Below are positions 48,827 through 58,847 of a stretch of DNA of 64,000 nt, piece by piece. Each line of letters begins with the position of its first letter. Position 1 is the first letter of the stretch. The DNA is taken from NCBI RefSeq assembly GCF_017744155.1, contig NZ_JAGHQT010000008.1, forward strand, positions 83,172-147,171. Reading direction: 5' to 3'. The notes beneath the pieces are model-generated. The model was not told the DNA's origin. It saw nothing but the letters and a program-made list of their open reading frames with translations, and did not search any database. The translations under genes and the position numbers were made by a program. The DNA comes from Endozoicomonas sp. G2_1 (GTDB lineage: Bacteria > Pseudomonadota > Gammaproteobacteria > Enterobacterales > Alteromonadaceae).

Positions 48827-49216
48827 TTAAACGCGACGTTTCTTAGGAGGACGACAACCATTATGAGGAATAGGTGTAACGTCAGTAATGTTGGTGATTT
48901 TGTAACCAGCAGCATTTAAGGCACGGATAGCAGATTCACGACCTGGACCTGGACCTTTAACGAACACTTCAATATTCTTCAAGCCAAACTCTTGTGCTGC
49001 TTTACCAGCACGATCAGCAGCAACCTGTGCAGCGAATGGAGTAGATTTACGTGAACCACGGAAACCTGAACCACCAGCAGTTGCCCAAGATAAAGCATTA
49101 CCTTGACGATCGGTAAGAGTTACGATTGTGTTGTTGAAAGAAGCATGGATATGAGCCATGCCATCAGCAACTTGTTTTTTTACGCGCTTACGCGTACGAA
49201 CTGGAGTTTTTGCCAT
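48827..49216 (-). CDS. rpsK: 30S ribosomal protein S11
   Basis: The 129-residue protein contains [39 protein letters not shown] and the C-terminal [12 protein letters not shown], standard S11. It follows rpsM by 11 bp. Confidence 0.98.
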   Translation of the reverse strand: MAKTPVRTRKRVKKQVADGMAHIHASFNNTIVTLTDRQGNALSWATAGGSGFRGSRKSTPFAAQVAADRAGKAAQEFGLKNIEVFVKGPGPGRESAIRALNAAGYKITNITDVTPIPHNGCRPPKKRRV

Positions 49217-49227
49217 TGTCTAATCTC

Positions 49228-49584
49228 CTACTTCTTAATAGGCTTACGAGGACCTTTACGGGTGCGCGCATTAGTTTTAGTGCGTTGACCACGTAGAGGT
49301 AGACTGCGACGATGACGCAAACCACGAAAACAACCAAGGTCCATAAGACGCTTGATGTTCATAGAAACTTCACGACGTAAGTCACCTTCAACGGTGTACT
49401 TACCTACTTCAGTACGAAGTTCATCAATTTGAGCTTCGTTTAATTCACTGATCTTAGTTGATTCAGCGATACCAGTTGCCGCACAAATTGCTTTTGCACG
49501 GGTTGCACCGATACCGTAAATCGCAGTAAGGGCAATTACTGCATGCTTACGATCAGGGATGTTAATGCCAGCGATACGGGCCAC
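49228..49584 (-). CDS. rpsM: 30S ribosomal protein S13
   Basis: The product is 118 residues, the same as E. coli. GTG at 49584 was chosen because GGAG lies eight bases upstream and it yields the family start [15 protein letters not shown]. Another GTG six bases upstream is too close to GGAG. The C-terminal [20 protein letters not shown] is typical. It is the first gene of the alpha operon, and its start is the S4 repression site. Confidence 0.97.
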   Translation of the reverse strand: MARIAGINIPDRKHAVIALTAIYGIGATRAKAICAATGIAESTKISELNEAQIDELRTEVGKYTVEGDLRREVSMNIKRLMDLGCFRGLRHRRSLPLRGQRTKTNARTRKGPRKPIKK

Positions 49585-49635
49585 TAACACATCTCCTATC
49601 TAAAAATTTAACTTACGCTAGTTGAAAAGCCCGTT
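49585..49635 (-). promoter_or_regulatory. Alpha operon mRNA leader with S4-repression pseudoknot
   Basis: The leader on the minus strand begins just after the promoter with AACGGGCTTTTCAAC and ends with GGAG before the rpsM GTG. The E. coli alpha leader has the same AACGGGCTTTTCAGC element, and ACGGGC can pair with GCCCGT inside the first rpsM codons, as in the known S4-binding pseudoknot. S4 binding blocks translation of rpsM and the genes after it. Confidence 0.8.
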
Positions 49636-49664
49636 AGGATACTCAACCAGCCACTTTTTTGCAA
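49636..49664 (-). promoter_or_regulatory. Alpha operon internal promoter
   Basis: On the minus strand, TTGCAA (plus 49659-49664), 17 bp, then TATCCT (plus 49636-49641). The segment TTGAGTATCCT is also present at the E. coli alpha promoter. It would give extra rpsM-rplQ transcripts besides readthrough from spc. Confidence 0.7.
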
Positions 49665-49722
49665 ATGAAAGTGCCATTATTTGCTCAAATGAATTGAGCA
49701 CTAATGACACTTTCTAAAAAGA

Positions 49723-49839
49723 TTAACCTTGACGCTGTTTGTGCTTAGGGTCAGTTTTGCAAATTACGCGGACAACGCCAGCGCGTTTTACCACTTTGCA
49801 GTTACGGCAAATCTTTTTTACGGATGCACGAACTTTCAT
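49723..49839 (-). CDS. rpmJ: 50S ribosomal protein L36
   Basis: The 38-residue protein starts [20 protein letters not shown] and ends DPKHKQRQG. The zinc ligands (CxxC, then Cys and His) are all present, so it is the zinc-binding form. GGAG lies seven bases before the ATG at 49839. It closes the spc operon after secY. Confidence 0.97.
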   Translation of the reverse strand: MKVRASVKKICRNCKVVKRAGVVRVICKTDPKHKQRQG

Positions 49840-49858
49840 CTTACTACTCCGTTAAACC

Positions 49859-51184
49859 TTATCGGCCATAGCCTTTAAGATTAGCTTTCTTAAGTACACT
49901 GTCATATTGATGAGACATCAAATGCGTTTGTACTTGTGCCATAAAGTCCATGATTACCACTACGATGATCAACAATGACGTACCGCCAAAGTAAAACTGA
50001 ACATCCCAAGCAATCATCATAAACTCAGGTACCAAACAGATAAAGGTAATGTATAACGCACCGGCTAAGGTTAAACGTGTCATTACTTTATCAATGTATT
50101 TAGAGGTTTGTTCACCCGGACGAATACCCGGAATAAACGCGCCAGACTTCTTCAAATTATCTGCTGTTTCACGTGGGTTGAAGACCAACGCCGTGTAGAA
50201 AAAGCAGAAGAAGATTATCGCTGCCGCTAAAAGCATTACATATAACGGCTGACCCGGAGAAATCGCTAAAGAGATTTCTTGTAGAGTATCAGCAACTACA
50301 CCTTCACCCTGGCCGAACCAGCTGGCTATTGTAGCAGGAAATAAGATAATACTTGAAGCAAAAATTGGCGGAATAACACCAGCCATATTCACTTTTAACG
50401 GTAAGTGCGTGCTTTGAGCAGCAAATACCTTACGACCTTGTTGACGCTTAGCATAGTTAACAACGATACGACGTTGGCCACGCTCAACAAATACAACAAA
50501 GAAAGTGACGGCAAAGACGATTAAACCAATCAGCAATAATACCAATAAGTGCAATTCACCTTGACGCGCCATTTCTGCTGTTTGACCAACAGCAGACGGC
50601 ATACCAGCAACAATACCAGCAAAGATTAGAATCGAAATACCATTACCGATACCACGCTCAGTAATTTGTTCACCTAACCACATTAAGAACATGGTACCAG
50701 TGACTAAACTCACCATCGCAGTAAAGATAAAGCCGAAACCAGGATTAATCACTAATCCTGGCATCATTTGCGGTAAACCATTAGCAATCGCGAACGATTG
50801 GGCAGTTGCTAATATTAAAGTACCGTAGCGGGTGTATTGACTGATTTTACGACGTCCAGCTTCGCCTTCTTTTTTCAACTCTTGCATACTAGGTACGGCG
50901 TGCGTACTAATCTGCATGATAATAGAAGCCGAAATGTACGGCATAATACCAAGTGCCAATACAGAGGCTCGCTCAAGCGCACCACCAGAGAACATATTAA
51001 ATATGCCAATGATGGTGTCTTTTTGTTGTTCAAACAACTGAGCTAATACAGCGGCGTCAATACCAGGGATTGGCACGAAAGATCCTAAACGGAAAACAAT
51101 AATTGCTCCGAATACGAAAAACAGTCTTTGCTTAAGCTCAGACAAACCGCCTGCGCCTTTATTATCCGTTCCTGGTTTAGCCAT
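49859..51184 (-). CDS. secY: Protein translocase subunit SecY
   Basis: The 441-residue protein has ten membrane segments forming the Sec channel in the inner membrane. Family motifs include [39 protein letters not shown]-like [16 protein letters not shown], and the ribosome-contact loop [18 protein letters not shown]. It works with SecE, SecG and SecA. Position between rplO and rpmJ is the standard one. Confidence 0.98.
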   Translation of the reverse strand: MAKPGTDNKGAGGLSELKQRLFFVFGAIIVFRLGSFVPIPGIDAAVLAQLFEQQKDTIIGIFNMFSGGALERASVLALGIMPYISASIIMQISTHAVPSMQELKKEGEAGRRKISQYTRYGTLILATAQSFAIANGLPQMMPGLVINPGFGFIFTAMVSLVTGTMFLMWLGEQITERGIGNGISILIFAGIVAGMPSAVGQTAEMARQGELHLLVLLLIGLIVFAVTFFVVFVERGQRRIVVNYAKRQQGRKVFAAQSTHLPLKVNMAGVIPPIFASSIILFPATIASWFGQGEGVVADTLQEISLAISPGQPLYVMLLAAAIIFFCFFYTALVFNPRETADNLKKSGAFIPGIRPGEQTSKYIDKVMTRLTLAGALYITFICLVPEFMMIAWDVQFYFGGTSLLIIVVVIMDFMAQVQTHLMSHQYDSVLKKANLKGYGR

Positions 51185-51192
51185 AATCTGTA

Positions 51193-51627
51193 TTATTCCT
51201 CGATTTTACCGCCAGCAGCTTCGATAGCTGCACGAGCACCTTTAGTCACGCCAACGCCACGTACAGTTACAGGCTTGTTGATTTCACCAGACAGCATGAT
51301 TTTTACTGTCTCGATGTTGCGTGCAACTAAGTTAGCGTTCTTAAGCGTGTGAATGTCAACTACATCACCTTCGATTAGGTTTAACTCGTGTAAGCGAACT
51401 TCAGCGCGAACTAAAGACTTACGTGAAGTGAAACCAAACTTAGGTAAACGTTGTTTCAATGGCATTTGACCGCCTTCAAAACCTGGACGTACGCTACCGC
51501 CAGAACGAGACTTCTGACCTTTGTGACCACGACCACCGGTTTTGCCTAGGCCTGAACCAATACCGCGACCAACGCGTTTCTTAGCTGACTTAGCGCCTGG
51601 TGCAGGAGATAATGTATTTAAATGCAT
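51193..51627 (-). CDS. rplO: 50S ribosomal protein L15
   Basis: The 144-residue protein begins [20 protein letters not shown] with a Gly- and Arg-rich N-terminal part ([20 protein letters not shown]), typical L15. It overlaps nothing and follows rpmD by three bases. Confidence 0.98.
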   Translation of the reverse strand: MHLNTLSPAPGAKSAKKRVGRGIGSGLGKTGGRGHKGQKSRSGGSVRPGFEGGQMPLKQRLPKFGFTSRKSLVRAEVRLHELNLIEGDVVDIHTLKNANLVARNIETVKIMLSGEINKPVTVRGVGVTKGARAAIEAAGGKIEE

Positions 51628-51630
51628 TGA

Positions 51631-51810
51631 TTAGTCCTCCACCTTAACCATGTAGTGTACTTGGTTGATCATACCGCGTACTGAAGGAGTATCTTCTAAC
51701 TCAACAGTGTGACGGATACGACGTAAGCCAAGACCCTTTAATGTAGCTCTGTGCTTTGGTAAACGACCAATAGAGCTTTTTACTTGAGTAACTTTAACTG
51801 TTTTAGCCAT
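51631..51810 (-). CDS. rpmD: 50S ribosomal protein L30
   Basis: The 59-residue protein ([35 protein letters not shown]) equals the E. coli length. The ATG at 51810 was chosen over a TTG two codons upstream. Confidence 0.97.
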   Translation of the reverse strand: MAKTVKVTQVKSSIGRLPKHRATLKGLGLRRIRHTVELEDTPSVRGMINQVHYMVKVED

Positions 51811-51816
51811 GCTCAA

Positions 51817-52323
51817 TTACCCCAAAATGTCAGCAACGTCTTTGCCACGCTTAGCTGCGACTGCTTCTGGCGAGTTCATGTTCGCAAGAGCAGAAATAGT
51901 AGCGCGTACTACGTTGATTGGGTTAGTAGAACCGTATGCTTTTGACAATACGTTCTGTACGCCAGCAACTTCAAGTACTGCACGCATCGCACCACCGGCG
52001 ATGATACCTGTACCTTCAGAAGCAGGTTGCATGTAAACCTTAGAACCTGAGTGACGACCCTTGATAGGGTGTTGAAGAGTAGTACCCTTCAAGTCAACAG
52101 TAACTAGGTTACGACGAGCCTTTTCCATTGCTTTTTGGATAGCAGCAGGCACTTCACGTGCTTTACCGTAACCAAAACCAACGCGGCCGTTACCGTCACC
52201 AACTACAGTTAGTGCAGTGAAACTAAAGATACGACCACCTTTAACCACTTTTGATACGCGGTTAACAGCGATTAGCTTTTCAGCCATATCAGTTTGTTGT
52301 TGTGTGTTTTCTACATTAGCCAT
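51817..52323 (-). CDS. rpsE: 30S ribosomal protein S5
   Basis: The 168-residue protein has the S5 N-terminal RNA-binding domain ([20 protein letters not shown]) and [20 protein letters not shown]. The ATG at 52323 is best spaced from GGAG; one more ATG lies three bases upstream. It follows rplR by nine bases. Confidence 0.97.
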   Translation of the reverse strand: MANVENTQQQTDMAEKLIAVNRVSKVVKGGRIFSFTALTVVGDGNGRVGFGYGKAREVPAAIQKAMEKARRNLVTVDLKGTTLQHPIKGRHSGSKVYMQPASEGTGIIAGGAMRAVLEVAGVQNVLSKAYGSTNPINVVRATISALANMNSPEAVAAKRGKDVADILG

Positions 52324-52332
52324 CATCAACTC

Positions 52333-52686
52333 CTAGAACTGAAGGCCAGCTTCACGAGCTGCTTCTGCTAACGCTTTTACGCGACCGTGGTAACGGAAAC
52401 CGCTACGGTCAAAAGCAACATTGGTGATGCCTTTAGCAACAGCGCGTTCAGCAATAGCTTTACCTACTGCAGTTGCTGCCGCAACATTACCAGTTTTTTC
52501 AACTTGACCGCGAACTTCTTTGTCTAAAGTTGACGCAGCAGCGATAACTTCAGAGCCAGTTGGCGCGATTAATTGAGCGTAAATATGGCGAGGAGTACGG
52601 TGAACGACTAAACGATTCGCACCCAACTCGCTGATTTTAGCGCGTGCACGTTTTGCACGGCGTAAACGAGATGTTTTCTTATCCAT
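52333..52686 (-). CDS. rplR: 50S ribosomal protein L18
   Basis: The 117-residue protein carries [36 protein letters not shown] and the terminal EAGLQF of L18, the 5S rRNA-binding protein. Spacing to rplF is nine bases. Confidence 0.98.
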   Translation of the reverse strand: MDKKTSRLRRAKRARAKISELGANRLVVHRTPRHIYAQLIAPTGSEVIAAASTLDKEVRGQVEKTGNVAAATAVGKAIAERAVAKGITNVAFDRSGFRYHGRVKALAEAAREAGLQF

Positions 52687-52695
52687 CGTATTACC

Positions 52696-53229
52696 CTACT
52701 TCTTCTTAGCTTCTTTACGGCGTACAACTTCGTCGTCATAACGAATACCTTTGCCTTTGTAAGGCTCTGGCTCACGGTATGAACGAATGTTTGCAGCAAC
52801 TTGACCAACCAACTGCTTGTTAGCACTCTTAAGTACAACTTCAGTTTGGCTAGGAGTTTCACACGTAACACCTTCAGGAATTGCGTGATCTACTGGGTGA
52901 GAGAAACCTAAAGAAAGGTTTAAGCTCTTGCCAGCAGCTTTTGCACGGTAACCAACACCGTTAAGAATTAATTTCTTTTCGAAGCCTTTGCTTACACCAA
53001 TAACCATGTTGTTGATATTAGCGCGCGCAGTACCGGCTTGCATCCAAGCAGCTTTGCTATCTTCAGCTACTTCAGTTTTGATAACGTTTTCTTCTTGAGA
53101 AACGTTAACTAAACCGTGAATAGTAGCAGAAAGCTCACCTACAGGACCTTTAACTTTAATGTCTTGGCCTGATAACGTAACAGTAACGCCAGCAGGAATT
53201 TCGACAGGTGCTTTTGCAACACGAGACAT
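52696..53229 (-). CDS. rplF: 50S ribosomal protein L6
   Basis: The 177-residue protein starts [20 protein letters not shown] and ends with the conserved [20 protein letters not shown] segment and basic tail. Length equals E. coli. Confidence 0.98.
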   Translation of the reverse strand: MSRVAKAPVEIPAGVTVTLSGQDIKVKGPVGELSATIHGLVNVSQEENVIKTEVAEDSKAAWMQAGTARANINNMVIGVSKGFEKKLILNGVGYRAKAAGKSLNLSLGFSHPVDHAIPEGVTCETPSQTEVVLKSANKQLVGQVAANIRSYREPEPYKGKGIRYDDEVVRRKEAKKK

Positions 53230-53240
53230 ATTCTTGCTCC

Positions 53241-53630
53241 TTACGCTACGAAACCAATGATCTCACCACCTAAACCTGCTTTGCGAGCAGCGCGGTCAGT
53301 CATTAAGCCTTTAGAAGTAGAAACAATCGCAATACCTAAGCCAGCTTGTACTTGAGGAAGCTCAGTGCTGCCTTTGTATACACGTAGACCAGGGCGTGAA
53401 ACACGCTTGATTGATTCAATTACTTTTTTACCTTCGAAGTATTTCAAAGCAACTTCTAGCTCAGGCTTAGCACCTTCAACTACTGAGTACTCTGAAATGT
53501 AACCTTCTTCTTTAAGCAAGCTAGCGATAGCAACTTTAAGTTTTGAAGAAGGCATTGTTACTGCAGTTTTAGCTGCAGATTGACCGTTGCGGATGCGTGT
53601 AAACATGTCCGCGATAGGATCAGTCATCAT
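53241..53630 (-). CDS. rpsH: 30S ribosomal protein S8
   Basis: The 129-residue protein has [14 protein letters not shown] and [21 protein letters not shown]8 binds the rplE mRNA in E. coli to repress the spc operon. The start may be the first or second ATG (53630 or 53627); AGGAG spacing favours the first. Confidence 0.97.
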   Translation of the reverse strand: MMTDPIADMFTRIRNGQSAAKTAVTMPSSKLKVAIASLLKEEGYISEYSVVEGAKPELEVALKYFEGKKVIESIKRVSRPGLRVYKGSTELPQVQAGLGIAIVSTSKGLMTDRAARKAGLGGEIIGFVA

Positions 53631-53645
53631 AATTGCTCTCTCCTA

Positions 53646-53951
53646 TTACCAGCTAGCTTTCTTAAGACCAGGAACTTCACCGCGCATCATAGCTTCACGT
53701 AACTTGATACGGCTTAAGCCGAACTTACGTAGGTAACCATGTGGACGGCCAGTCACGTTACAACGGTTACGTTGACGTGAGCTGCTTGAGTTACGAGGTA
53801 AAGATTGTAGTTTTAATACTGCATCCCAACGATCTTCTTCAGAAGTATTTACGCTTGAGATAATTGCTTTTAACTCAGCGCGCTTTTCAGCGTACTTAGC
53901 TACAAGCTTTGCACGTTTTGCTTCACGTGCCTTCATAGATGATTTAGCCAT
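53646..53951 (-). CDS. rpsN: 30S ribosomal protein S14
   Basis: The 101-residue protein ([39 protein letters not shown]) is the long, zinc-free form, since the CxxC pairs of the short form are absent. Confidence 0.98.
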   Translation of the reverse strand: MAKSSMKAREAKRAKLVAKYAEKRAELKAIISSVNTSEEDRWDAVLKLQSLPRNSSSSRQRNRCNVTGRPHGYLRKFGLSRIKLREAMMRGEVPGLKKASW

Positions 53952-53962
53952 AACTCTACACC

Positions 53963-54502
53963 TTATTTTTTGAACGGGAAGTTAAAAGCAGTAAGCAGAG
54001 CACGACCTTCCTCGTCAGATGCCGCAGTAGTAGTGATAGTAATATCCATACCACGGATCTTATCGACTTTATCGTAGTCGATTTCAGGGAAAATAATTTG
54101 CTCACGCACGCCCATGCTGTAGTTACCACGGCCATCGAACGACTTAGGGTTCAAGCCACGGAAGTCACGGATACGAGGAACTGAAATAGAGATTAAACGC
54201 TCTAAGAATTCCCACATGCGCTCACCGCGTAGAGTTACTTTTGCACCAATAGGGTAGCCTTCACGGATTTTAAAACCAGCAACAGATTTGCGAGCTTTAG
54301 TTACCATAGGCTTTTGACCTGAGATTGCAGTAAGATCATTTGTGGCGTTTTCTAATACTTTTTTATCAGTAATAGCTTCACCAACACCCATGTTAAGGGT
54401 GATCTTTTCAATCCGAGGGACTTGCATGACACTTTTGTAACTGAACTTTTCTTGAAGCTCAGCAACAACTGTATCTTTATAAAAATCATGCAGTTTCGCC
54501 AT
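53963..54502 (-). CDS. rplE: 50S ribosomal protein L5
   Basis: The 179-residue protein has the L5 signature [15 protein letters not shown] and [11 protein letters not shown]. Its first codons (AAACTGCATGATTTTTATAA) closely match the E. coli region bound by S8, so translational repression by S8 is likely kept; this is inferred by comparison. Confidence 0.98.
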   Translation of the reverse strand: MAKLHDFYKDTVVAELQEKFSYKSVMQVPRIEKITLNMGVGEAITDKKVLENATNDLTAISGQKPMVTKARKSVAGFKIREGYPIGAKVTLRGERMWEFLERLISISVPRIRDFRGLNPKSFDGRGNYSMGVREQIIFPEIDYDKVDKIRGMDITITTTAASDEEGRALLTAFNFPFKK

Positions 54503-54517
54503 CGTTTACTCCAATAA

Positions 54518-54832
54518 TTAAACTAATTCGTTATTAGACTTGAAGAAACGAACTTTTTTGCCGTCTTCAATTCTAAAACCAACACGATCGGCCTTGCCAG
54601 TAGCAGGGTTTACGATCGCCACGTTAGAAACGTGGATTGGTGCTTCTTTTTCAACAATACCACCAGCTTGCTGTAACTGAGGTACAGGCTTCTGATGCTT
54701 CTTGACTAAGTTAACACCTTCAACAAATACTTTGCTTTTTTCGACAAGAACTTTGGTAACTTTACCTTTTTTGCCTTTGTCTTTACCAGCAAGTACGATT
54801 ACTTCATCATCACGACGAATCTTAGCTGCCAT
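54518..54832 (-). CDS. rplX: 50S ribosomal protein L24
   Basis: The 104-residue KOW-domain protein begins [20 protein letters not shown] and contains [13 protein letters not shown], standard L24. Confidence 0.98.
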   Translation of the reverse strand: MAAKIRRDDEVIVLAGKDKGKKGKVTKVLVEKSKVFVEGVNLVKKHQKPVPQLQQAGGIVEKEAPIHVSNVAIVNPATGKADRVGFRIEDGKKVRFFKSNNELV

Positions 54833-54844
54833 TATCGTGACTCC

Positions 54845-55213
54845 TTATAGTACTTCTGGAGCTAATGAAACGATCTTCATGAACTTTTCAGTTCTTAATT
54901 CACGTGTCACAGGCCCGAAAATACGAGTACCAATAGGTTGTAAGCTTGCGTTAAGCATTACAGCCGCGTTTCCGTCAAAGCGAATGGCTGAACCATCCGG
55001 GCGACGAATGCCCTTTTTAGTGCGCACCACTACCGCGTTAAGTACATCACCTTTTTTAACTTTACCGCGAGGAATAGCTTCCTTCACTGCAACTTTAATG
55101 ATGTCACCAATACGTGCGTAGCGACGGTGCGAGCCACCAAGGACCTTAATACACTGCACGCGTCGAGCGCCGCTGTTGTCAGCAACGTCAAGCTGTGTTT
55201 GCATTTGGATCAT
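54845..55213 (-). CDS. rplN: 50S ribosomal protein L14
   Basis: The 122-residue protein begins [20 protein letters not shown]. First gene of the spc operon, with its own extended -10 promoter about 100 bp upstream. The S10-operon end (rpsQ) is 2.77 kb away, beyond three unrelated genes. Confidence 0.98.
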   Translation of the reverse strand: MIQMQTQLDVADNSGARRVQCIKVLGGSHRRYARIGDIIKVAVKEAIPRGKVKKGDVLNAVVVRTKKGIRRPDGSAIRFDGNAAVMLNASLQPIGTRIFGPVTRELRTEKFMKIVSLAPEVL

Positions 55214-55315
55214 TTTATATGTGCTCCGCTCTATCTATATAAAAGATTAAATTCAAGGCCAAAAATTCGACCCGTCACTGCCTTTATTTACCCAGCCATT
55301 ATCGGCGGGCGCGAG

Positions 55316-55344
55316 ATTATAACACCAGTAAAAAAAAAGTGATA
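55316..55344 (-). promoter_or_regulatory. spc operon promoter
   Basis: On the minus strand TGTTATAAT (plus 55316-55324) forms an extended -10 element. The -35 position (17 bp upstream) reads TATCAC, a poor match. A start near 55309 would give a 95-nt leader before rplN. Confidence 0.6.
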
Positions 55345-55489
55345 GTTTATTTAGCTAAAAAATAAACAGCTCTCGGAACACGTTTACTATATGGGCATTA
55401 AGTGTTGAAAATTAAACCGTTAGTTCTATATTTTTTAGTAACAAGTCAATTTAGCCAACGCGCTAAAACCTAACATTTTAGGTGATATT

Positions 55490-56233
55490 ATGACCGATTG
55501 GTGCCAAGCAACTGTTATTAACAATCATCGCTGGACTGAAAAACTCTTTAGCCTAACCATAAGCGCTGATATAGAGCCATTTGTCGCTGGCCAATTCACT
55601 AAGCTCGCGTTAACTGTAAATGATAAACGACAGGCAGCGGCCTATTCTTTTGTTAACGCACCAGATGACAATGTCTTGGAGTTTTATTTAATTGAAGTAC
55701 CCAACGGTCGATTATCGCCGGCTTTGATGCGACTTGAGCTCGGCGATACCCTCGAAATAGCGAAACAAGCCTCAGGTTTTTTCACCCTTGACGATGTCCC
55801 CAAGAGCAAACAACTTTGGATGTTTGCCACTGGCACGGCAATTGGCCCTTACTTATCAATACTGCAAGAGCAGCAAGTTTGGCGAGATTATCAAAATATT
55901 GTATTAGTGCACGCTGTTCGTCATCAAAGTGATTTGAGCTATCAACCATTGATCAAAGTATTGTGCCGCAATCAACAGTTGCGTTATGTAAGTATTGTTA
56001 GTCGCGAGTCAAATGCGGCAGGCTTAACTGGCAGAATTCCCGCATTAATTGCAAATGGCGACTTGGCAAAATTTGTCGACCTCAGCATGTCGCCAGAAGA
56101 TAGCCAGTTTATGATTTGTGGTAATCCAGAAATGGTAAAAGACACTAGCCAAGTATTGCTAGACAAAGGTTATCAACGCAATCGGCGCAGTAAGCCCGGC
56201 CATATCACCATAGAACAATATTGGTCGAGCTAG
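55490..56233 (+). CDS. fpr: Ferredoxin/flavodoxin--NADP+ reductase
   Basis: The 247-residue enzyme resembles E. coli Fpr end to end: FVAGQFTKLAL, LEFYLIEVPNGRLSPAL, MFATGTAIGPYLSILQ (NADP), SRESNAAGLTGRIPALI, MICGNPEMVKDT and the C-terminal HITIEQYW. It reduces flavodoxin and ferredoxin with NADPH using FAD. One odd change: the FAD-contacting Arg of the R-x-Y-[ST] motif is Ala (QAAAYSFVN, where E. coli has QRAYSYVN). It is inserted opposite to the ribosomal genes. Confidence 0.94.
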   Translation: MTDWCQATVINNHRWTEKLFSLTISADIEPFVAGQFTKLALTVNDKRQAAAYSFVNAPDDNVLEFYLIEVPNGRLSPALMRLELGDTLEIAKQASGFFTLDDVPKSKQLWMFATGTAIGPYLSILQEQQVWRDYQNIVLVHAVRHQSDLSYQPLIKVLCRNQQLRYVSIVSRESNAAGLTGRIPALIANGDLAKFVDLSMSPEDSQFMICGNPEMVKDTSQVLLDKGYQRNRRSKPGHITIEQYWSS

Positions 56234-56251
56234 CTTGTCTTACCGATAAAC

Positions 56252-57325
56252 CTAACTCTCTTGCTTATTGGTTAACTCTTCAACTTTTGATTGCATAGCC
56301 TCAGCGCGTTTTTTCCAGAGCTTACGCGCCAGTTTTTGCATATCATCGATTTTGTCACCTTCATCAACAATTTCTAAGCCGAGTAGAGTTTCTAAAATAT
56401 CTTCCATTGTGAGAATACCTTCAACACTACCGTACTCGTTAATCGCTAATAAGATATGCGCTTTAGCGCGCACTAACTCGTCAAAAGCGTGAGACAAAGT
56501 CATATTGCTGAGTAGCGACGGCATTTCACGATGGTAATCTTGTAAGGTTTTGTCTTTGTTGCCACGCGCTTGTGCCAGCAGAATATCACTGCGTAAAACG
56601 AAGCCGGTAATATTATCGGTGTTGTGATCGTCGTATATAGGAATACGAGAAAAGCGCATACTGTCGTGCTTGTGGAAAAAAGTCTCAACACTCAAATCAT
56701 TTGCTAAAGAAAACATCACCGTACGCGGTGTCATCGCATCTTTAATCGTCATCTCTTTCAAGAGCAACATGTTCTTCATCATGGTGGACTCTTGTTCACC
56801 CAGCTGCCCTTCTCTGGCACTGAGCTCTGCCATCGCCATAAATTCACCGCGACTAAAGCCAGTCAGTGTTGGCTCATGGCTTAAGCCACCGGTTAACTTT
56901 TCTGACATTTTAACAAACGGGTACAACAACCAGATTAAGTGTTTTAATGCTGTCGCGGTAATTGGTGCTAGTTGACGCCAGTAAGTTGCACCCAAAGTTT
57001 TAGGGATAATTTCAGAAAAGATAAGAATCAATAAAGTTAATACTGCAGAGATAACACCAAGATAAGCTTCACCAAAAACTGCCGTTGCTTGGGCACCAGC
57101 ACCGGCAGCACCAATAGTGTGAGCAATAGTATTGAGAGTTAGAATTGCCGCCAGCGGCTTGTTCACATCTGCTTTAAGTGTTTTTAACAACTCGCCTGAT
57201 TTGTGGCCTTCTTGTTGTTTTAACTCGATATAACCAGAAGTCACACTAAGTAGTACTGCCTCGGCGACAGAACAAAGAAAGGAAAATAAAAGTGCGCATA
57301 GCACGTAGATAATAAGTAAGGTCAT
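56252..57325 (-). CDS. CNNM-CBS transporter-like protein (hemolysin family)
   Basis: The 357-residue protein has a CNNM/DUF21 membrane domain (about 1-180; LCSVAEAVLLSVT, FSEIIPKTLGATYW), then two CBS repeats (about 195-325; MTPRTVMFSL, GFVLRSDILL, EYGSVEGILTMEDILETLLG). Relatives move or sense Mg2+ or Co2+. The C-terminal CorC_HlyC domain of longer members is missing and replaced by a charged helix. It is convergent with fpr. Confidence 0.9.
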   Translation of the reverse strand: MTLLIIYVLCALLFSFLCSVAEAVLLSVTSGYIELKQQEGHKSGELLKTLKADVNKPLAAILTLNTIAHTIGAAGAGAQATAVFGEAYLGVISAVLTLLILIFSEIIPKTLGATYWRQLAPITATALKHLIWLLYPFVKMSEKLTGGLSHEPTLTGFSRGEFMAMAELSAREGQLGEQESTMMKNMLLLKEMTIKDAMTPRTVMFSLANDLSVETFFHKHDSMRFSRIPIYDDHNTDNITGFVLRSDILLAQARGNKDKTLQDYHREMPSLLSNMTLSHAFDELVRAKAHILLAINEYGSVEGILTMEDILETLLGLEIVDEGDKIDDMQKLARKLWKKRAEAMQSKVEELTNKQES

Positions 57326-57451
57326 GGTGAATTAACGTGATTGAAAGGTCGTGATTATTTAAGCATTTTGTGAATTAGATTTCTAGCAAGAGCTAGAGTT
57401 AAAGAGATAAGTCGTTTTTTTAAAACGCTCCGAACAGAGCATAAAGCCCAC

Positions 57452-57835
57452 TTATTCTCTAACGCGAAATACTTCCAAATCTTCTTTTTTTCTAACCCAT
57501 GATTGGACTTTACCGACAGATATTCCGCAATCATCGTCGAAAAAGAGTTCTGTTCCATCAGGATCTATCACGCTCTCATCAACGTCTAATAGGTTAATCA
57601 GCCCCTCAAAAATCCAACGGCCTTTTCTGCCTTTATCATTTGACCAATTACTCTCATTCTCGATGCCTAGTTCTCCATACTCTATAGCTTTCTGATAGGC
57701 TTGCTCTTTATCAACAGCTTTTAAGAGAACTGTATTTGTAAAAGCTCGACATCTGCGTTTAGGATTGGAAATATCTTCATCGTCATACTGAAAACGCTCG
57801 ACCATTACGGCAACCCAATATCTTTCCTTGGACAT
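57452..57835 (-). CDS. DUF4288 family protein
   Basis: The 127-residue soluble protein has YWVAVMVERFQYDDE and later GRWIFEGLINLLDVDE with DGTELFF, the DUF4288 pattern as I recall it. Function is unknown; it is often linked to poorly characterised or toxin-like loci. It lies between the CNNM gene and the S10-operon terminator. Confidence 0.7.
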   Translation of the reverse strand: MSKERYWVAVMVERFQYDDEDISNPKRRCRAFTNTVLLKAVDKEQAYQKAIEYGELGIENESNWSNDKGRKGRWIFEGLINLLDVDESVIDPDGTELFFDDDCGISVGKVQSWVRKKEDLEVFRVRE

Positions 57836-57914
57836 TTACAAACTCCAGATTAAAAACAAAGCAAGGTTATCAGATTATGTTAGTTTCGAAGAGTTAGGTA
57901 AATATAATTTATGA

Positions 57915-57953
57915 TACAAAAAACAAAAAGGCCCTGCCGCAGCAGAGCCTTTT
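57915..57953 (-). terminator. S10 operon terminator
   Basis: On the minus strand a 12-bp stem with one G-U pair (AAAAGGCTCTGC with GCAGGGCCTTTT) closes loop TGCG, then TTGTTTTTTG. It lies 32 bp beyond the rpsQ stop, so S10 transcription ends here and does not run into spc. Confidence 0.85.
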
Positions 57954-57984
57954 GATTAGTATCTATTTGTTAGAAAAACTTAAA

Positions 57985-58233
57985 TTAAGCTTTTTCTACA
58001 ACGTCAACCAACGTCCAAGATTTGCTCTTAGAAATTGGTGCACATTCACGAATAGTTACTACGTCACCCGCATTACACTGGTTAGTTTCATCATGCGCTT
58101 TCAACTTAGTTGAACGAATCATGAACTTACCATAGATAGGGTGTTTAACACGACGCTCGATCAGAACAGTGATAGACTTGTCCATTTTGTCACTGACAAC
58201 GCGACCTTGTAGTGTACGAATTTTATCGCTCAT
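57985..58233 (-). CDS. rpsQ: 30S ribosomal protein S17
   Basis: The 82-residue protein has [20 protein letters not shown] and [19 protein letters not shown], as in S17. It is the last gene of the S10 operon and shares one base with the stop of rpmC. Confidence 0.98.
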   Translation of the reverse strand: MSDKIRTLQGRVVSDKMDKSITVLIERRVKHPIYGKFMIRSTKLKAHDETNQCNAGDVVTIRECAPISKSKSWTLVDVVEKA

Positions 58234-58424
58234 TACGCACCTGCCTTCTCAGTAATGATAGTCTTAACACGTGCGATGTTGCGACGCACTTGTCTTAATA
58301 AATGAGTTTGTGCTAACTGACCAGTGCTTGCTTGCATGCGATAGTTAAACTGTTCGCGCAAAAGCTCAAGTAATTCAGCATTTAACTCTTCAATGCTTTT
58401 TTCTCTTAGTTCGCTAGCTTTCAT
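58233..58424 (-). CDS. rpmC: 50S ribosomal protein L29
   Basis: The 63-residue protein ([36 protein letters not shown]) is standard L29. Its ends overlap both neighbours by one base, showing tight coupling. Confidence 0.98.
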   Translation of the reverse strand: MKASELREKSIEELNAELLELLREQFNYRMQASTGQLAQTHLLRQVRRNIARVKTIITEKAGA

Positions 58425-58837
58425 TACATTACCGTCCGAGTTACGAAAGTTGTTTTGAACGGAAGTTTAGCAGCCGCTAAAGCAAATGCTTCGCGTGCTA
58501 AATCTTCTGGAACACCTTCCATTTCATAAAGAACACGACCTGGTTGGATTTGACAAACCCAATATTCCACGCCACCTTTACCTTTACCCATACGAACCTC
58601 AAGAGGCTTCTTGGTAATTGGCTTATCAGGGAAAACACGGATCCAGATTTTACCTTGACGCTTAACGTGACGAGTCATCGCACGACGAGCAGCTTCGATT
58701 TGACGAGCAGTCATACGACCACGCTCAACTGATTTCAAACCGAAAGTACCGAAGCTAACTGTGCTACCAGTGTGGGCTAAACCACGGTTGCGTAGCTTAT
58801 GTTGCTTGCGGAATTTAGTACGTTTTGGTTGTAACAT
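58424..58837 (-). CDS. rplP: 50S ribosomal protein L16
   Basis: The 137-residue protein begins [20 protein letters not shown] and contains [20 protein letters not shown], near the peptidyl-transferase centre in the ribosome. Confidence 0.98.
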   Translation of the reverse strand: MLQPKRTKFRKQHKLRNRGLAHTGSTVSFGTFGLKSVERGRMTARQIEAARRAMTRHVKRQGKIWIRVFPDKPITKKPLEVRMGKGKGGVEYWVCQIQPGRVLYEMEGVPEDLAREAFALAAAKLPFKTTFVTRTVM

Positions 58838-58847
58838 TACTTAACTC

